Below, in pieces: positions 28,107 to 37,720 of a stretch of DNA of 64,000 nucleotides. Each line of letters begins with the position of its first letter. Position 1 is the first letter of the stretch. Position numbers and translations under genes: made by a program. Source of the DNA: Brevinematales bacterium (lineage in GTDB: Bacteria; Spirochaetota; Brevinematia; Brevinematales; JAOACQ01); assembly GCA_020052515.1 (NCBI GenBank), contig JAGVOW010000061.1:1-64000 (forward strand), in the 5' to 3' direction. The notes below the pieces were generated by a model, which was not told the DNA's origin, made no database searches, and saw only the letters and a list, made by a program, of their open reading frames with translations.

Positions 28107-29356
28107 TAACCTTGAAACAGCGGCATCTCCGGCTGGCGAGATTTTGCGGGTTTTTTCCTCTCAAATAAAAGCTGATTCCTCAAGACTGTTTCTTCCAGGT
28201 CCAATCTTTCTAATCTCTTGCCGTCACAAGTAATAAAAAACCGTGCCCTCTTTAGAACCACGCCCATTTTCTTAAGATGGTCAAAAGTAAGTGCATTAAA
28301 TTTGCGGGCATGGACAATGCGCTGCGCCGATTTTACGCCGATGCCCGGCACTTTCAAGATCATCTCGTACTCCGCGCGGTTGATTTCTATTGGAAATAAG
28401 TTTAAATTACGAAGCGCCCAGCTCGTCTTTGGATCAAAATCCTCGTCCAAAAATGGATGCTGTGGATCTAAAATCTCGTTTGCCTGAAACCCATAAAAGC
28501 GAAGAAGCCAATCCGCCTGATAAAGCCTGTTTTCTCGAAGGAGCGGCGGAGAGGAAAGCGCGGGGAGATTTTTATCCAGATTGACAGGAACATAGGCCGA
28601 ATAATAGACCCTTTTCAGGAACAATTTTTGATAAAGGTTCTCGGAAAGCTTGATAATATTGAGATCCGTCTCCGGCGAAGCCCCGACAATGACCTGGGTA
28701 CTTTGCCCTGCCGGCACAAAAGGAAGGAATTTCTGTTTTTTCTTTTTTTCTTCCTTGCTTTCCTGAATATTCTCTCCAATGAAAGACATGGAATGAAAAA
28801 TTGTCTTGCTGTCTTTCTGCGGCGCTAATAACTTCAAACTCTTGTCGGAAGGTAGTTCAATATTCACGCTCATTCTGTCTACATAAAGCCCTGCTTCGTG
28901 AATAATTTTCGAATCAGCCCCCGGAATAGCCTTCAGATGGATGTACCCATGAAAATTTTCGATCAGCCGAAGCCTTTTCACGACCGCTAAAAGCTGATTC
29001 ATAGTATAATCAGAATCCTTCATGATACCTGAGCTCAGAAACAGACCCTCTATATAATTCCTCTTGTAAAAATTGATTGTCAATTGCACCACTTCTTCCG
29101 CTGTGAAAGAAGCCCTTTCTATATCATTGCTGCGCCTATTGTAACAGTAAGCGCAGTCATAAATACAGAAGTTGGTAAAGAGTATTTTCAACAGCGAAAT
29201 GCACCTTCCGTCATCTGCCCAAGCGTGGCAAATCCCGGAAAAGCTGGCATTGCCCATCCCTTTATTTTCATTTGCCCGCTTGCTCCCGCTGGAAGAACAG
29301 GAAACGTCGTACTTCGCCGCCGCACCCAGAATTTTGAGCTTTTCTAATACATCCAT
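28100..29356 (-). CDS. TIGR03916-family putative DNA modification/repair radical SAM protein
   Basis: CxxxCxxC radical SAM motif NFCIYDCAYCYNRRSND; LFLSSGIMKDSDYTMNQL; C-terminal helix-hairpin-helix 'MILKVPGIGVKSAQRIVHARK'; start corrected to 29356 (MDVLEKLKILG). Confidence 0.9.
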   Translation of the reverse strand: MDVLEKLKILGAAAKYDVSCSSSGSKRANENKGMGNASFSGICHAWADDGRCISLLKILFTNFCIYDCAYCYNRRSNDIERASFTAEEVVQLTINFYKRNYIEGLFLSSGIMKDSDYTMNQLLAVVKRLRLIENFHGYIHLKAIPGADSKIIHEAGLYVDRMSVNIELPSDKSLKLLAPQKDSKTIFHSMSFIGENIQESKEEKKKKQKFLPFVPAGQSTQVIVGASPETDLNIIKLSENLYQKLFLKRVYYSAYVPVNLDKNLPALSSPPLLRENRLYQADWLLRFYGFQANEILDPQHPFLDEDFDPKTSWALRNLNLFPIEINRAEYEMILKVPGIGVKSAQRIVHARKFNALTFDHLKKMGVVLKRARFFITCDGKRLERLDLEETVLRNQLLFERKKPAKSRQPEMPLFQGYQ

Positions 29357-29372
29357 AGATTCCCCTATTTTC

Positions 29373-29440
29373 CGCCTCATCCCCCCGACCCCCTTCTCCA
29401 AGTCTGGAGAAGGGGTGGTCGAAGGCCGGGGTGAGGCAGA
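29373..29440. repeat. GC-rich dispersed inverted-repeat element
   Basis: cgcctcatccccccgacccccttctccaagtctggagaaggggtggtcgaaggccggggtgaggca. Confidence 0.6.
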
Positions 29441-29538
29441 CATATTTTAGTACCAACCGCAGCAATTTTCAAGAATTTGTTTTTTTTGCGAAAAAGGTGT
29501 AAAATTATGCCTTATTTTATTATTTATGGAGGAAACAA

Positions 29539-32500
29539 ATGGCCAAGTCTATGAAGACGATGGATGGAAACAACGCGGCGGCGTATGTAGCCTATGCCTT
29601 TACCGAGGTTGCGGCAATCTATCCAATCACTCCGTCATCTACCATGGCGGAATACTGTGATGAATGGGCAGCCAATGGCAAGAAAAACATGTTTAATGAC
29701 GTGCCCAAAATTGTGGAAATGCAGTCTGAAGCTGGTGCCGCAGGGGCTGTTCATGGATCATTGCAGACAGGTGCTATGACTACTACTTTTACCGCTTCTC
29801 AAGGCTTGCTTCTTATGATCCCGAATATGTACAAAATAGCTGGAGAACTCCTTCCGGGTGTTTTTCATGTGAGCGCGCGCGCGATCGCTTCACAAGCGCT
29901 CTCGATTTTTGGAGATCATTCCGATGTAATGGCCTGCCGTCAGACAGGTTTTGCGATGCTCGCTACCAGTTCTGTACAGGAAGTGATGGATCTAGCCGCT
30001 GTGGCTCATCTGACCTCTCTCAAGTCCAGAGTACCTTTTCTGCACTTCTTTGACGGTTTCAGAACATCCGCGGAAGTCCAGAAAATCGAAGTTTATGATT
30101 ATACAGAGCTTGAAAAAATTATTGATAAAGACGCGCTTCAGTCTTTTCGCAAGCGCGCGTTAAATCCAGAATCGCCGGTTACACGCGGTACAGCGCAGAA
30201 TCCTGATGTGTTCTTCCAGGCGCGTGAAGCAAGCAACAAATATTACGACGCTGTCCCGGATATGGTTGAGGAATACATGCAGAAAATGTCCAAAATTACC
30301 GGCCGCGAATACCATCCTTTCACTTACTATGGTGCGAAAGACGCTGAAAATATTATTATCGCAATGGGTTCAGTCTGCGATTTGACAAAGAACGTTGTGG
30401 ATTACCTGAATGCAAAAGGAGACAAGGTTGGTATAATTACAGTTCATCTTTACAGGCCTTTCTCTGAAAAATATTTTATGAATGTATTGCCCAAAAGTGT
30501 AAAGCGCATTGCGGTCCTTGATAGAACAAAGGAGCCGGGTGCTATGGGTGAACCGCTTTATCTGGATGTAAAAAATCTTTTTTACAACAAGGAGAACGCT
30601 CCTCTCATCGTAGGCGGCCGTTTTGGTATGGGATCAAAAGATACTACTCCAGAACATATTATCGCTGTCTATACCAATCTTAAACAGAAAGAACCGAAAA
30701 ACAGATTCACTATCGGTATAGTAGATGATGTGACTTTCCTTTCTTTACCAACTGTTTGTGAAGATGGGGGCTGTATAGACGTGACCCCTGAAGGAACGTT
30801 TGAAGCTAAATTTTATGGCCTTGGTTCCGATGGTACGGTTGGCGCTAACAAGAACTCCATTAAGATCATTGGCGACCATACGGACATGTACGCGCAGGCT
30901 TATTTCTTCTATGACTCAAAAAAATCTGGCGGCATTACCGTGTCTCATTTGCGCTTTGGAAAGAAGACTCTCAGACTTCCCTATCTGGTAAACAATCCAA
31001 ATTTTGTAGCTTGCCATGTTCCTTCTTATTTAGGAAAATATGATATGCTCAAAGGAATCAAGAAAGGCGGTACTTTCCTTCTAAACAGTATCTGGGACGA
31101 AAAGGAAGTGTTAAACCACATACCCAATCAAATGAAGAAGCAGATCGCTGATAACAATATTAATTTTTATATTGTAGATGCGACAGAGATCGCGGAAGAA
31201 TTAGGCCTTGGAAACAGAACCAATACTATTATGCAGAGCGCGTTCTTTAAGCTCTCCGAAAAAATCATGCCCTATAAAGACGCAGTCGCCTATATGAAAG
31301 AAGCGATTCAAAAATCTTATGGAAAGAAAGGCGACGAAGTGGTCGCGATGAATAACGCGGCTGTGGATAAAGGCGGAGAACCTATCGCGGTAAAAGTTCC
31401 TGCCGAATGGAAGAATTTAAAAGTTGAAGCTGAAAAGAAGGCCGCAGATGTTCCTGAAATAATCAACGATATTGTAATTCCGGTTAATAGCATGAAAGGC
31501 GATGATCTTCCAGTCAGCGCTTTTATCGGCCGTGAGGATGGAACTTTGCCAATGGGAACAAGCCAATATGAAAAGAGGGGCATTGCCGTCAATGTACCGG
31601 AATGGGCAAGCGAAAACTGTATCCAGTGCAACCAATGCGCCTTTGTCTGCCCTCATGCTGTGATCAGGCCCTTCCTGATGGACGAAAAAGAGGTAAAATC
31701 CGCTCCGGCAGGAACAAAAACACTGAAAACCATTGGTAAAGGCCTGGAGGCCTTCCAGTACAAGCTCCAGCTTTCTGTTCTCGATTGTACCGGATGCGGC
31801 AACTGCGCGGATATCTGCCCCGGCAAGCAGGGAAATAAAGCCCTTGTTATGAAACCTTTAGAATCTCAAAATGAGGAAATTTCACGCTGGGAATGGTTTG
31901 ATAAAAATGTTACCTATAAAACCGATATTATCCTGAATAAAGCGGCTGTAAAGGATTCTCAATTTCTCAGGCCTTATTTTGAGTTCTCCGGTGCCTGCGC
32001 GGGATGCGGTGAAACACCGTATATCAAAGTGATTACACAGCTCTTTGGCGAGAGAATGATGATCGCGAACGCCACCGGCTGTTCATCTATTTATGGTGGA
32101 TCTTTCCCAACAACGCCTTATTGCGTTGACAAAAATGGCTGCGGCCCTTCCTGGGCAAACTCTCTTTTCGAAGACAATGCTGAATATGGTTATGGAATGG
32201 TTGTCGCGGACAGGGAAATGAAAGACAAACTGACCAATTTGATGGATCAGGCTATTAAAGAAGGAGCTTCCGGCGAACTAAAGGCCGCTTTTGAAGAATG
32301 GATAAAAGTTAAATTCGAAGCGGAAAACTCAAAGGAAATTTCAAAGAAAATCAAAGCTTTAGTCAAAGATAAAAAAGATGGCGCGCTGGGCAGCATTGCT
32401 AAACTAAGCCAATACCTGACAAAGAAATCATTCTGGGTGTTTGGCGGCGACGGCTGGGCTTATGATATCGGTTTCGGCGGCCTGGACCATGTGATCGCCT

Positions 32501-33069
32501 CGGGAGAGGATATCAACATTTTAGTTCTCGACACGGAAGTTTATTCAAATACAGGCGGCCAGGCCTCTAAATCTACTCCTACCGCGGCTATCGCTAAGTT
32601 TGCTTCTTCCGGAAAGAAAATCCGTAAGAAAGACCTCGGCATGATCGCTATGAGCTATGGTTACGTTTATGTAGCTCAGGTCGCGATGGGAGCTAACAAA
32701 CAACAGTATCTCAAGGCGATTAATGAAGCGGAAGCTTATCCGGGGCCATCGCTCATCATCGCTTATGCTCCCTGTATTAACCATGGCATCAGCGCCGGAA
32801 TGGGCAAAACCCAGGAAGAAGAAAAGAGGGCTGTAGACGCCGGTTACTGGCACCTCTATCGCTACAATCCGCTCCTGGAAAATGAAGGGAAAAATCCATT
32901 CCAGCTTGATTCCAAAGAACCCACAGGAAGCTTCAGAGATTTTATTATGAGCGAAGTAAGGTACTCCTCGCTTCTCAAGGCTTTCCCGGAAAAAGCGGAA
33001 GAGCTTTTCAAAGCGGCTGAAACAGACGCGAAGAGACGTTATGAAGGCTACAAAAAACTAGCCAGTTAA
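29539..33069 (+). CDS. nifJ: Pyruvate:ferredoxin (flavodoxin) oxidoreductase
   Basis: DGNNAAAYVAYAFTEVAAIYPITPSSTMAEY; two 4Fe-4S motifs CIQCNQCAFVCP and CTGCGNCADICP; CAGCGETPY; GGDGWAYDIGFGGLDHVI TPP motif; 1176 aa. Confidence 0.96.
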   Translation: MAKSMKTMDGNNAAAYVAYAFTEVAAIYPITPSSTMAEYCDEWAANGKKNMFNDVPKIVEMQSEAGAAGAVHGSLQTGAMTTTFTASQGLLLMIPNMYKIAGELLPGVFHVSARAIASQALSIFGDHSDVMACRQTGFAMLATSSVQEVMDLAAVAHLTSLKSRVPFLHFFDGFRTSAEVQKIEVYDYTELEKIIDKDALQSFRKRALNPESPVTRGTAQNPDVFFQAREASNKYYDAVPDMVEEYMQKMSKITGREYHPFTYYGAKDAENIIIAMGSVCDLTKNVVDYLNAKGDKVGIITVHLYRPFSEKYFMNVLPKSVKRIAVLDRTKEPGAMGEPLYLDVKNLFYNKENAPLIVGGRFGMGSKDTTPEHIIAVYTNLKQKEPKNRFTIGIVDDVTFLSLPTVCEDGGCIDVTPEGTFEAKFYGLGSDGTVGANKNSIKIIGDHTDMYAQAYFFYDSKKSGGITVSHLRFGKKTLRLPYLVNNPNFVACHVPSYLGKYDMLKGIKKGGTFLLNSIWDEKEVLNHIPNQMKKQIADNNINFYIVDATEIAEELGLGNRTNTIMQSAFFKLSEKIMPYKDAVAYMKEAIQKSYGKKGDEVVAMNNAAVDKGGEPIAVKVPAEWKNLKVEAEKKAADVPEIINDIVIPVNSMKGDDLPVSAFIGREDGTLPMGTSQYEKRGIAVNVPEWASENCIQCNQCAFVCPHAVIRPFLMDEKEVKSAPAGTKTLKTIGKGLEAFQYKLQLSVLDCTGCGNCADICPGKQGNKALVMKPLESQNEEISRWEWFDKNVTYKTDIILNKAAVKDSQFLRPYFEFSGACAGCGETPYIKVITQLFGERMMIANATGCSSIYGGSFPTTPYCVDKNGCGPSWANSLFEDNAEYGYGMVVADREMKDKLTNLMDQAIKEGASGELKAAFEEWIKVKFEAENSKEISKKIKALVKDKKDGALGSIAKLSQYLTKKSFWVFGGDGWAYDIGFGGLDHVIASGEDINILVLDTEVYSNTGGQASKSTPTAAIAKFASSGKKIRKKDLGMIAMSYGYVYVAQVAMGANKQQYLKAINEAEAYPGPSLIIAYAPCINHGISAGMGKTQEEEKRAVDAGYWHLYRYNPLLENEGKNPFQLDSKEPTGSFRDFIMSEVRYSSLLKAFPEKAEELFKAAETDAKRRYEGYKKLAS

Positions 33070-33077
33070 GAAAATAT

Positions 33078-33113
33078 AAAAAAAAAGCGCCGCTAGATGC
33101 GGCGCTTTTTTTT
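33078..33113. terminator. Bidirectional rho-independent terminator
   Basis: aaaaaaagcgccgc-tagat-gcggcgctttttttt between convergent nifJ and the 33116 gene. Confidence 0.92.
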
Positions 33114-33115
33114 GC

Positions 33116-33574
33116 TCAGTTATTTGTTACTTCTCTCTGGATACTTGAATGCGTAATAGTCATCTTGTCATCATAAGCCCAAACCGCCCAGTGATACACG
33201 ACGCCTCCTCCCGGAAGATTGCTCATACAGCTCCCTTGGATCACTCCTCCGATCATCTGCCTGAAATCGCTAAAACTAACTTCTCCAGCGGTGCCTTTTA
33301 GGCCAGTGGTCCACATCGCGATGCAGTCGTTCTTGTTTTGTATTTTCTTTCCATCTACAGAAATGACGTTGGTAAAAACTCCCAAAATTTCGTAAGTAGT
33401 ACCCGGAGACTGCCACTTAAACTCAGGGTTATTGCTGCTTATGGATTTAATCGGCGCTGTAGTCTCGATCAAAATTGTTCCGGAAAACAAAGGATTTTTC
33501 GGCTCTGGAGTTGAATTATCGCAGGAAACCCATAAGAAAACAAATAGAAACAGAAAAAAATAATAATTTTTCAT
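33116..33574 (-). CDS. Putative lipoprotein, unknown function
   Basis: MKNYYFFLFLFVFLWVSCDNS lipobox; start trimmed from 33595. Confidence 0.65.
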   Translation of the reverse strand: MKNYYFFLFLFVFLWVSCDNSTPEPKNPLFSGTILIETTAPIKSISSNNPEFKWQSPGTTYEILGVFTNVISVDGKKIQNKNDCIAMWTTGLKGTAGEVSFSDFRQMIGGVIQGSCMSNLPGGGVVYHWAVWAYDDKMTITHSSIQREVTNN

Positions 33575-33584
33575 AGCATTCCCC

Positions 33585-34817
33585 CTAAAATCCAATTCTT
33601 ATACCAATGCCGATCATAACATTCTGCAAAGTTAACTTTTTGTCAGTCGTAGTATAATCGCCAAAGAAATCAAACTTTTTCTCCTGAAGAGTGATCTCCC
33701 CTGGATTCTGGTAAACCGCCTCCAGAAAATAAGAAAATGAGCTGCTTGGGAAAAGAGTCAGCCCCACGATAGCTTTGTAATAAAAAAAAGTGGAAGAAAA
33801 ATCCAAAAACGGTAAAACTCCCACACCGACGCCGAGATAAGGTGAAAGTATCCTGGAAGTGCCGAAGAAATGATATTTTAACAGAAAATTTAATCGATGG
33901 TAATACAAAAGGCTATTTTCCTCAAACGCTTTGCCCGGAGCGCTTGTGTCTTTATAGCCATGCGTATAGATATAGCCGCCTATTTCCCCTCCAAAAGAAA
34001 GGCCAAAATCCCAATAATATTCAAAGGAAAAACCCCAGTCTATTTGATAATCCGGAGAAAACAGCTCAAACATATGGGAGAAAAATGAAATTCTACTGTT
34101 ATAAAAAATTTGATTTTTCTGCTCTAAGTAAAAATTATAACTACTCTTTTGGTTCTCTGCTATCTCAAAAGAAACGTCCTTAACTTCATAACCCTCTTTC
34201 ACAATACTAACAGAATACCTGCCCGCTTTCATTTTCTTCCCGGTAATCGGCGTAACACCGATCTGCACACCATCAATCTTTACTTCAGATCCTTGCGGCG
34301 TGCTGTCACAATCCAAAAACCCAAACTTTTGATTCAAGAGCTTAATGATTATAGCGTCCGAAAGTTCATTGATTTTTGCAAAAAGCTGATTCCCCATTTT
34401 TTCGGTGATTTTTTCAGCTAGCAGAACCTCTCCCGTATCAGACCGAACCAACCTCGCGTTTATTTCAATTCTATCGTCAATGCTGGAAAAACTTCCCATT
34501 ACCAGATTATCCGCCTTTAAAAGAACACCGATTTTTTTGCCCTTTGAGACATCCTCTTCCACCAGGCCTGACAAAACCAGCTTTTTTTCCTCTATCAGGT
34601 CAGAAAGCCTTTGCCTCTCAACAAGATTAAACTTGCCGCACTTCTGAAGAGATGTCATGACGGATTCCGCAATGGTTTTCTCTAAAAAATCATACCCTTT
34701 GTTTTTTGAAATATTAATAAAATCCAAAACCGCCAGCGTTGATTGGTTTGTAGTTTCATTTCCATGCAAAGGAAGAAACGGCAGTAAAATCAAAAATGCG
34801 ATTAAGATTTTTTTCAT
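33585..34817 (-). CDS. CsgG/LpoB-like N-terminal domain + PEGA domain + C-terminal beta-barrel-like region
   Basis: TLAVLDFINISKNKGYDFLEKTIAESVMTSLQKCGKFNLVERQRLSDLIEE; PEGA 'GSEVKIDGVQIGVTPITGKKMKAGRYSVSIVKEGYEVKDVSFEI'; C-term aromatic-rich ending in IGIRIGF. Confidence 0.75.
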   Translation of the reverse strand: MKKILIAFLILLPFLPLHGNETTNQSTLAVLDFINISKNKGYDFLEKTIAESVMTSLQKCGKFNLVERQRLSDLIEEKKLVLSGLVEEDVSKGKKIGVLLKADNLVMGSFSSIDDRIEINARLVRSDTGEVLLAEKITEKMGNQLFAKINELSDAIIIKLLNQKFGFLDCDSTPQGSEVKIDGVQIGVTPITGKKMKAGRYSVSIVKEGYEVKDVSFEIAENQKSSYNFYLEQKNQIFYNSRISFFSHMFELFSPDYQIDWGFSFEYYWDFGLSFGGEIGGYIYTHGYKDTSAPGKAFEENSLLYYHRLNFLLKYHFFGTSRILSPYLGVGVGVLPFLDFSSTFFYYKAIVGLTLFPSSSFSYFLEAVYQNPGEITLQEKKFDFFGDYTTTDKKLTLQNVMIGIGIRIGF

Positions 34818-34868
34818 ATTATTACCTCTCACCAGCCTCCCCCTTGGGATTGTCGATAAATAAAAAAA

Positions 34869-34925
34869 TGTAGTCGCAAGCTTTAGCTTGCGTTTGATTT
34901 GCGCAGGCTAAAGCCCGCGGCTACA
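34869..34925. repeat. REP/BIME-like paired palindrome
   Basis: tgtagtcgcaagctttagcttgcg-tttgattt-gcgcaggctaaagcccgcggctaca: two hairpins in inverted arrangement with TGTAG/CTACA ends. Confidence 0.75.
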
Positions 34926-34985
34926 TCAAGAAAACTAATTTAGCGGCAACCTGCCTTACAAGGGGGAAAGTTATCTGCATAAAGA

Positions 34986-35918
34986 TTAAAAATTAATTTT
35001 ATCCTCAATAATAAACTCCGGCCTATGCTTTACTTCGTCAAAAATACTGCCAATGTATTCGCCCAGAACACCAATGGTGAGAAGCTGAACGCCTCCAAAA
35101 AACACGACACTGATAATCAACGATGCCCAGCCGGAAGCGGTTTTGTGAAGAATAAAAGCGAAAACAGTGTAAATACTGAGGCCCAAGCCCACCAGAATAG
35201 ACAAGAACCCTAAAGTCATGGCCAATTTTAATGGTTTCTTGCTGAAATACAAAAGCCCATTGGTGGCAAACTGGATCATTTTAGAAAGCGGGTATTTTGT
35301 CTCCCCCGCAAAACGGGCATCCCGCGCATAATAAACCGGTGTCTGTTTAAAACCAGCCCAGCTGATTAAACCGCGAATATATTTGTGCGTTTCCTTCATG
35401 CTTTTAAAAGCATCCATCACCTTCCGGCTGATAAGCCTGAAATCTCCGGTGTCTAATGGAAGCGGAACATCCGACAGAAAATTGATCACTCTATAAAAGA
35501 GCTTCGCGGTGATTTTTTTGAAGAAACTTTCTCCCTTTCTTTCCCTGCGGACGCCGTAAACCACATCATTGCCTTCCAGATAAAGCCTGACCATCTCAGG
35601 GAACAATTCCGGCGGGTCCTGAAGGTCCGCGTCAATAATAATGGCCACGTCCCCAGAAACAGATTGAATACCCGCTGAAACAGCCGGCTGGTGGCCAAAA
35701 TTGCGTGAAAAAGAGATGGCCTTTACTTTTTTGTCAGCCGCGGCGATTTTTTTCAAAATTTTCAAAGTAGCATCCGTGCTTCCATCGTTGATATAAAAAA
35801 TCTCATAATCCTTGTAAGCATTGTCTTTCATTACTTTTGTGACCCTTTTATGCGTCGCTTCAATTACTTGTTCTTCATTGTAGCATGGAATAATGACCGA
35901 AATTTTTAAATTAGCCAT
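34986..35918 (-). CDS. Glycosyltransferase family 2 (GtrB/DPM1-like) with two C-terminal TM helices
   Basis: ISVIIPCYNEEQVI, FYINDGSTDATL, IIDADLQDPPE, DTGDFRLISRKV, LGEYIGSIFDEVKHRPEFII. Confidence 0.93.
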   Translation of the reverse strand: MANLKISVIIPCYNEEQVIEATHKRVTKVMKDNAYKDYEIFYINDGSTDATLKILKKIAAADKKVKAISFSRNFGHQPAVSAGIQSVSGDVAIIIDADLQDPPELFPEMVRLYLEGNDVVYGVRRERKGESFFKKITAKLFYRVINFLSDVPLPLDTGDFRLISRKVMDAFKSMKETHKYIRGLISWAGFKQTPVYYARDARFAGETKYPLSKMIQFATNGLLYFSKKPLKLAMTLGFLSILVGLGLSIYTVFAFILHKTASGWASLIISVVFFGGVQLLTIGVLGEYIGSIFDEVKHRPEFIIEDKINF

Positions 35919-37029
35919 TTTCAACAACTCCTATGATTTTCTCCAGCGCCTCTTTTATTTCCCCGTTCTCTATAGAAAAAGAATAATTGCGTCCTTGATG
36001 ATAAACCATGCCCAACTCTTTGAGCATCACCACACGGATACTTCCAGCTTTATTTTTCTTATCCAATTTAGCTGAGCGGAAAAAAGAATCTTCATTCATA
36101 TTTTTTAGCTCATCAGTAAAACATAAAAGCCCATAATCTTTAATCAATTTGCCAATTTTCTCAAAATCATCTTCCGCTAATATTCCCCTTTGTACAGATA
36201 GCGCCGCTTCCGCGATCATTCCCATTGCTACCGCAAAGCCATGAGGAATAGCATAATTCATTGCGTTCTCTATCGCATGGCCTATCGTATGCCCAAAATT
36301 CAAAATCTGACGCAAAGACCTTTCTTTTTCGTCTTTTTGTACCACTTCCGCTTTGATTTGACAGCTTCTGGCAATCATTTCCGTAAGAAACGGCTCAGAA
36401 AGCATCCTTATACTTTCTCTATTCTCGTAGAGAAATTTAACATAATTTTTGTCTTTTATCAAGGCATGCTTAATTATTTCCGCCATTCCATTGGTAAATT
36501 CCGCTTCAGGCAGGGTTTTCAAAAAATCTGTATCCATGATAACTGCCTTCGGCTGATAAAAGCTTCCCAAAAGGTTTTTGCCTTCTTTTGTGTCCACGCC
36601 CGTCTTTCCGCCAATCGAGCTGTCAACCATCGCCAGAAGGCTGGTCGGCACCTGGATAAAAGGCACCCCGCGCAGATAAATAGACGAAAGAAACCCGGTC
36701 ATATCTCCCGTCACACCGCCGCCTAAAGCAATTATGAGAGAATGCCTATCCAATCCAGCGCTGGAAAGATTTGAAAAAAGCTCCAGAATGACAGCCATGT
36801 TTTTTTGGGCTTCTCCGGCGGAGAAAGAAAAAACTTCCGCGGAGGGCAGCGCCTTTTGAATTTTATCCCGATAGAGCTTTAAAATATTGGAATCAGTCAC
36901 AATCGCTATCTTTGAAGGGGCCAATCGACTCACTTCGGCTTGAAGCCGATTTTCGAAGATCCCTTCGCCGATGTAAATAGAATAAGAATTATTCAAAAAT
37001 CTTTTCAATTTGAGGTTAATTTTCCGCAT
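35911..37029 (-). CDS. aroB: 3-dehydroquinate synthase
   Basis: ALGGGVTGDMTGFLSSIYLRGVPFIQVPTSLLAMVDSSIGGKTGVD; NFGHTIGHAIE. Confidence 0.95.
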   Translation of the reverse strand: MRKINLKLKRFLNNSYSIYIGEGIFENRLQAEVSRLAPSKIAIVTDSNILKLYRDKIQKALPSAEVFSFSAGEAQKNMAVILELFSNLSSAGLDRHSLIIALGGGVTGDMTGFLSSIYLRGVPFIQVPTSLLAMVDSSIGGKTGVDTKEGKNLLGSFYQPKAVIMDTDFLKTLPEAEFTNGMAEIIKHALIKDKNYVKFLYENRESIRMLSEPFLTEMIARSCQIKAEVVQKDEKERSLRQILNFGHTIGHAIENAMNYAIPHGFAVAMGMIAEAALSVQRGILAEDDFEKIGKLIKDYGLLCFTDELKNMNEDSFFRSAKLDKKNKAGSIRVVMLKELGMVYHQGRNYSFSIENGEIKEALEKIIGVVENG

Positions 37030-37050
37030 AGATATTTTCCACCTTTTTTA

Positions 37051-37374
37051 TCAGACTTTTAATAATGTAAATTCTTTGCTTTTATTGTGTCTTTTTTTTG
37101 GATATACTTTGATTTCCATGCCCATTCCAATGTCTTCTAAATAACCAATTAAAGTCGAAACTTTCATATCTTTTCTTGTTTCCAATCTTGAAATGCTGGA
37201 CTGAGAAAATGATTTTATTTGTTCTTGTTTATACCCCATATTTTTTCTGAGTTCTGATAATCTAATCTTAAATATTTCTTTGTCAGCATTTATCTTTGCC
37301 CTTTCAATTCTTTCAGGAGGCAACAGTAAGGACAATTCATCCAAGAAATCTTTTCTGCTATTTTTTTCTTTCAT
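37051..37374 (-). CDS. HigA-like XRE-family antitoxin
   Basis: HTH 'LSELRKNMGYKQEQIKSFSQSSISRLETRKDMKVSTLIGYLEDIGMGMEIKVYP'; overlaps toxin gene end. Confidence 0.88.
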   Translation of the reverse strand: MKEKNSRKDFLDELSLLLPPERIERAKINADKEIFKIRLSELRKNMGYKQEQIKSFSQSSISRLETRKDMKVSTLIGYLEDIGMGMEIKVYPKKRHNKSKEFTLLKV

Positions 37375-37720
37375 GTTTTTTCTCCAATTCTTTTAAATGT
37401 ATATCATATAAATAATCTGCTTTAGGTAACATTTCCTTGTAAAAATTTTTATTTCCTTTTTTATCTCCACCAATTAGAAGTATAGCATTCCTTTCAGGAT
37501 CAAAAGCAAAAAATATTCTGTAGACTCTTTGTTTATTTTGAACTCTTAATTCTTTCATATTTTTGTGTTTACTTTCATAAATTGTATCAACATAAGGTCT
37601 GCCAAGAGATGGCCCAATGTTTTTTAGTATAATAAGATGCTGTAATACAGCTTCTTTAGCATCTTCATCTAATTTTTTGATCCAATTGATTATTTCTTCA
37701 GTTCTTTCAATAATCCACAT
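37358..37720 (-). CDS. HigB/RelE-superfamily toxin (phage-derived Gp49-like)
   Basis: EIINWIKKLDEDAKEAVLQHLIILKNIGPSLGRPYVDTIYESKHKNMKELRVQNKQRVYRIFFAFDPERNAILLIGGDKKGN. Confidence 0.92.
   Translation of the reverse strand: MWIIERTEEIINWIKKLDEDAKEAVLQHLIILKNIGPSLGRPYVDTIYESKHKNMKELRVQNKQRVYRIFFAFDPERNAILLIGGDKKGNKNFYKEMLPKADYLYDIHLKELEKKHERKK

Noticed and set aside
29084-29450. + strand ORFs over the radical-SAM N-terminus and repeat
   Set aside because: Antisense to a recognised radical-SAM gene and the repeat element.
36241-36726. 161-aa + strand ORF inside aroB
   Set aside because: Antisense shadow of a clear aroB coding frame.
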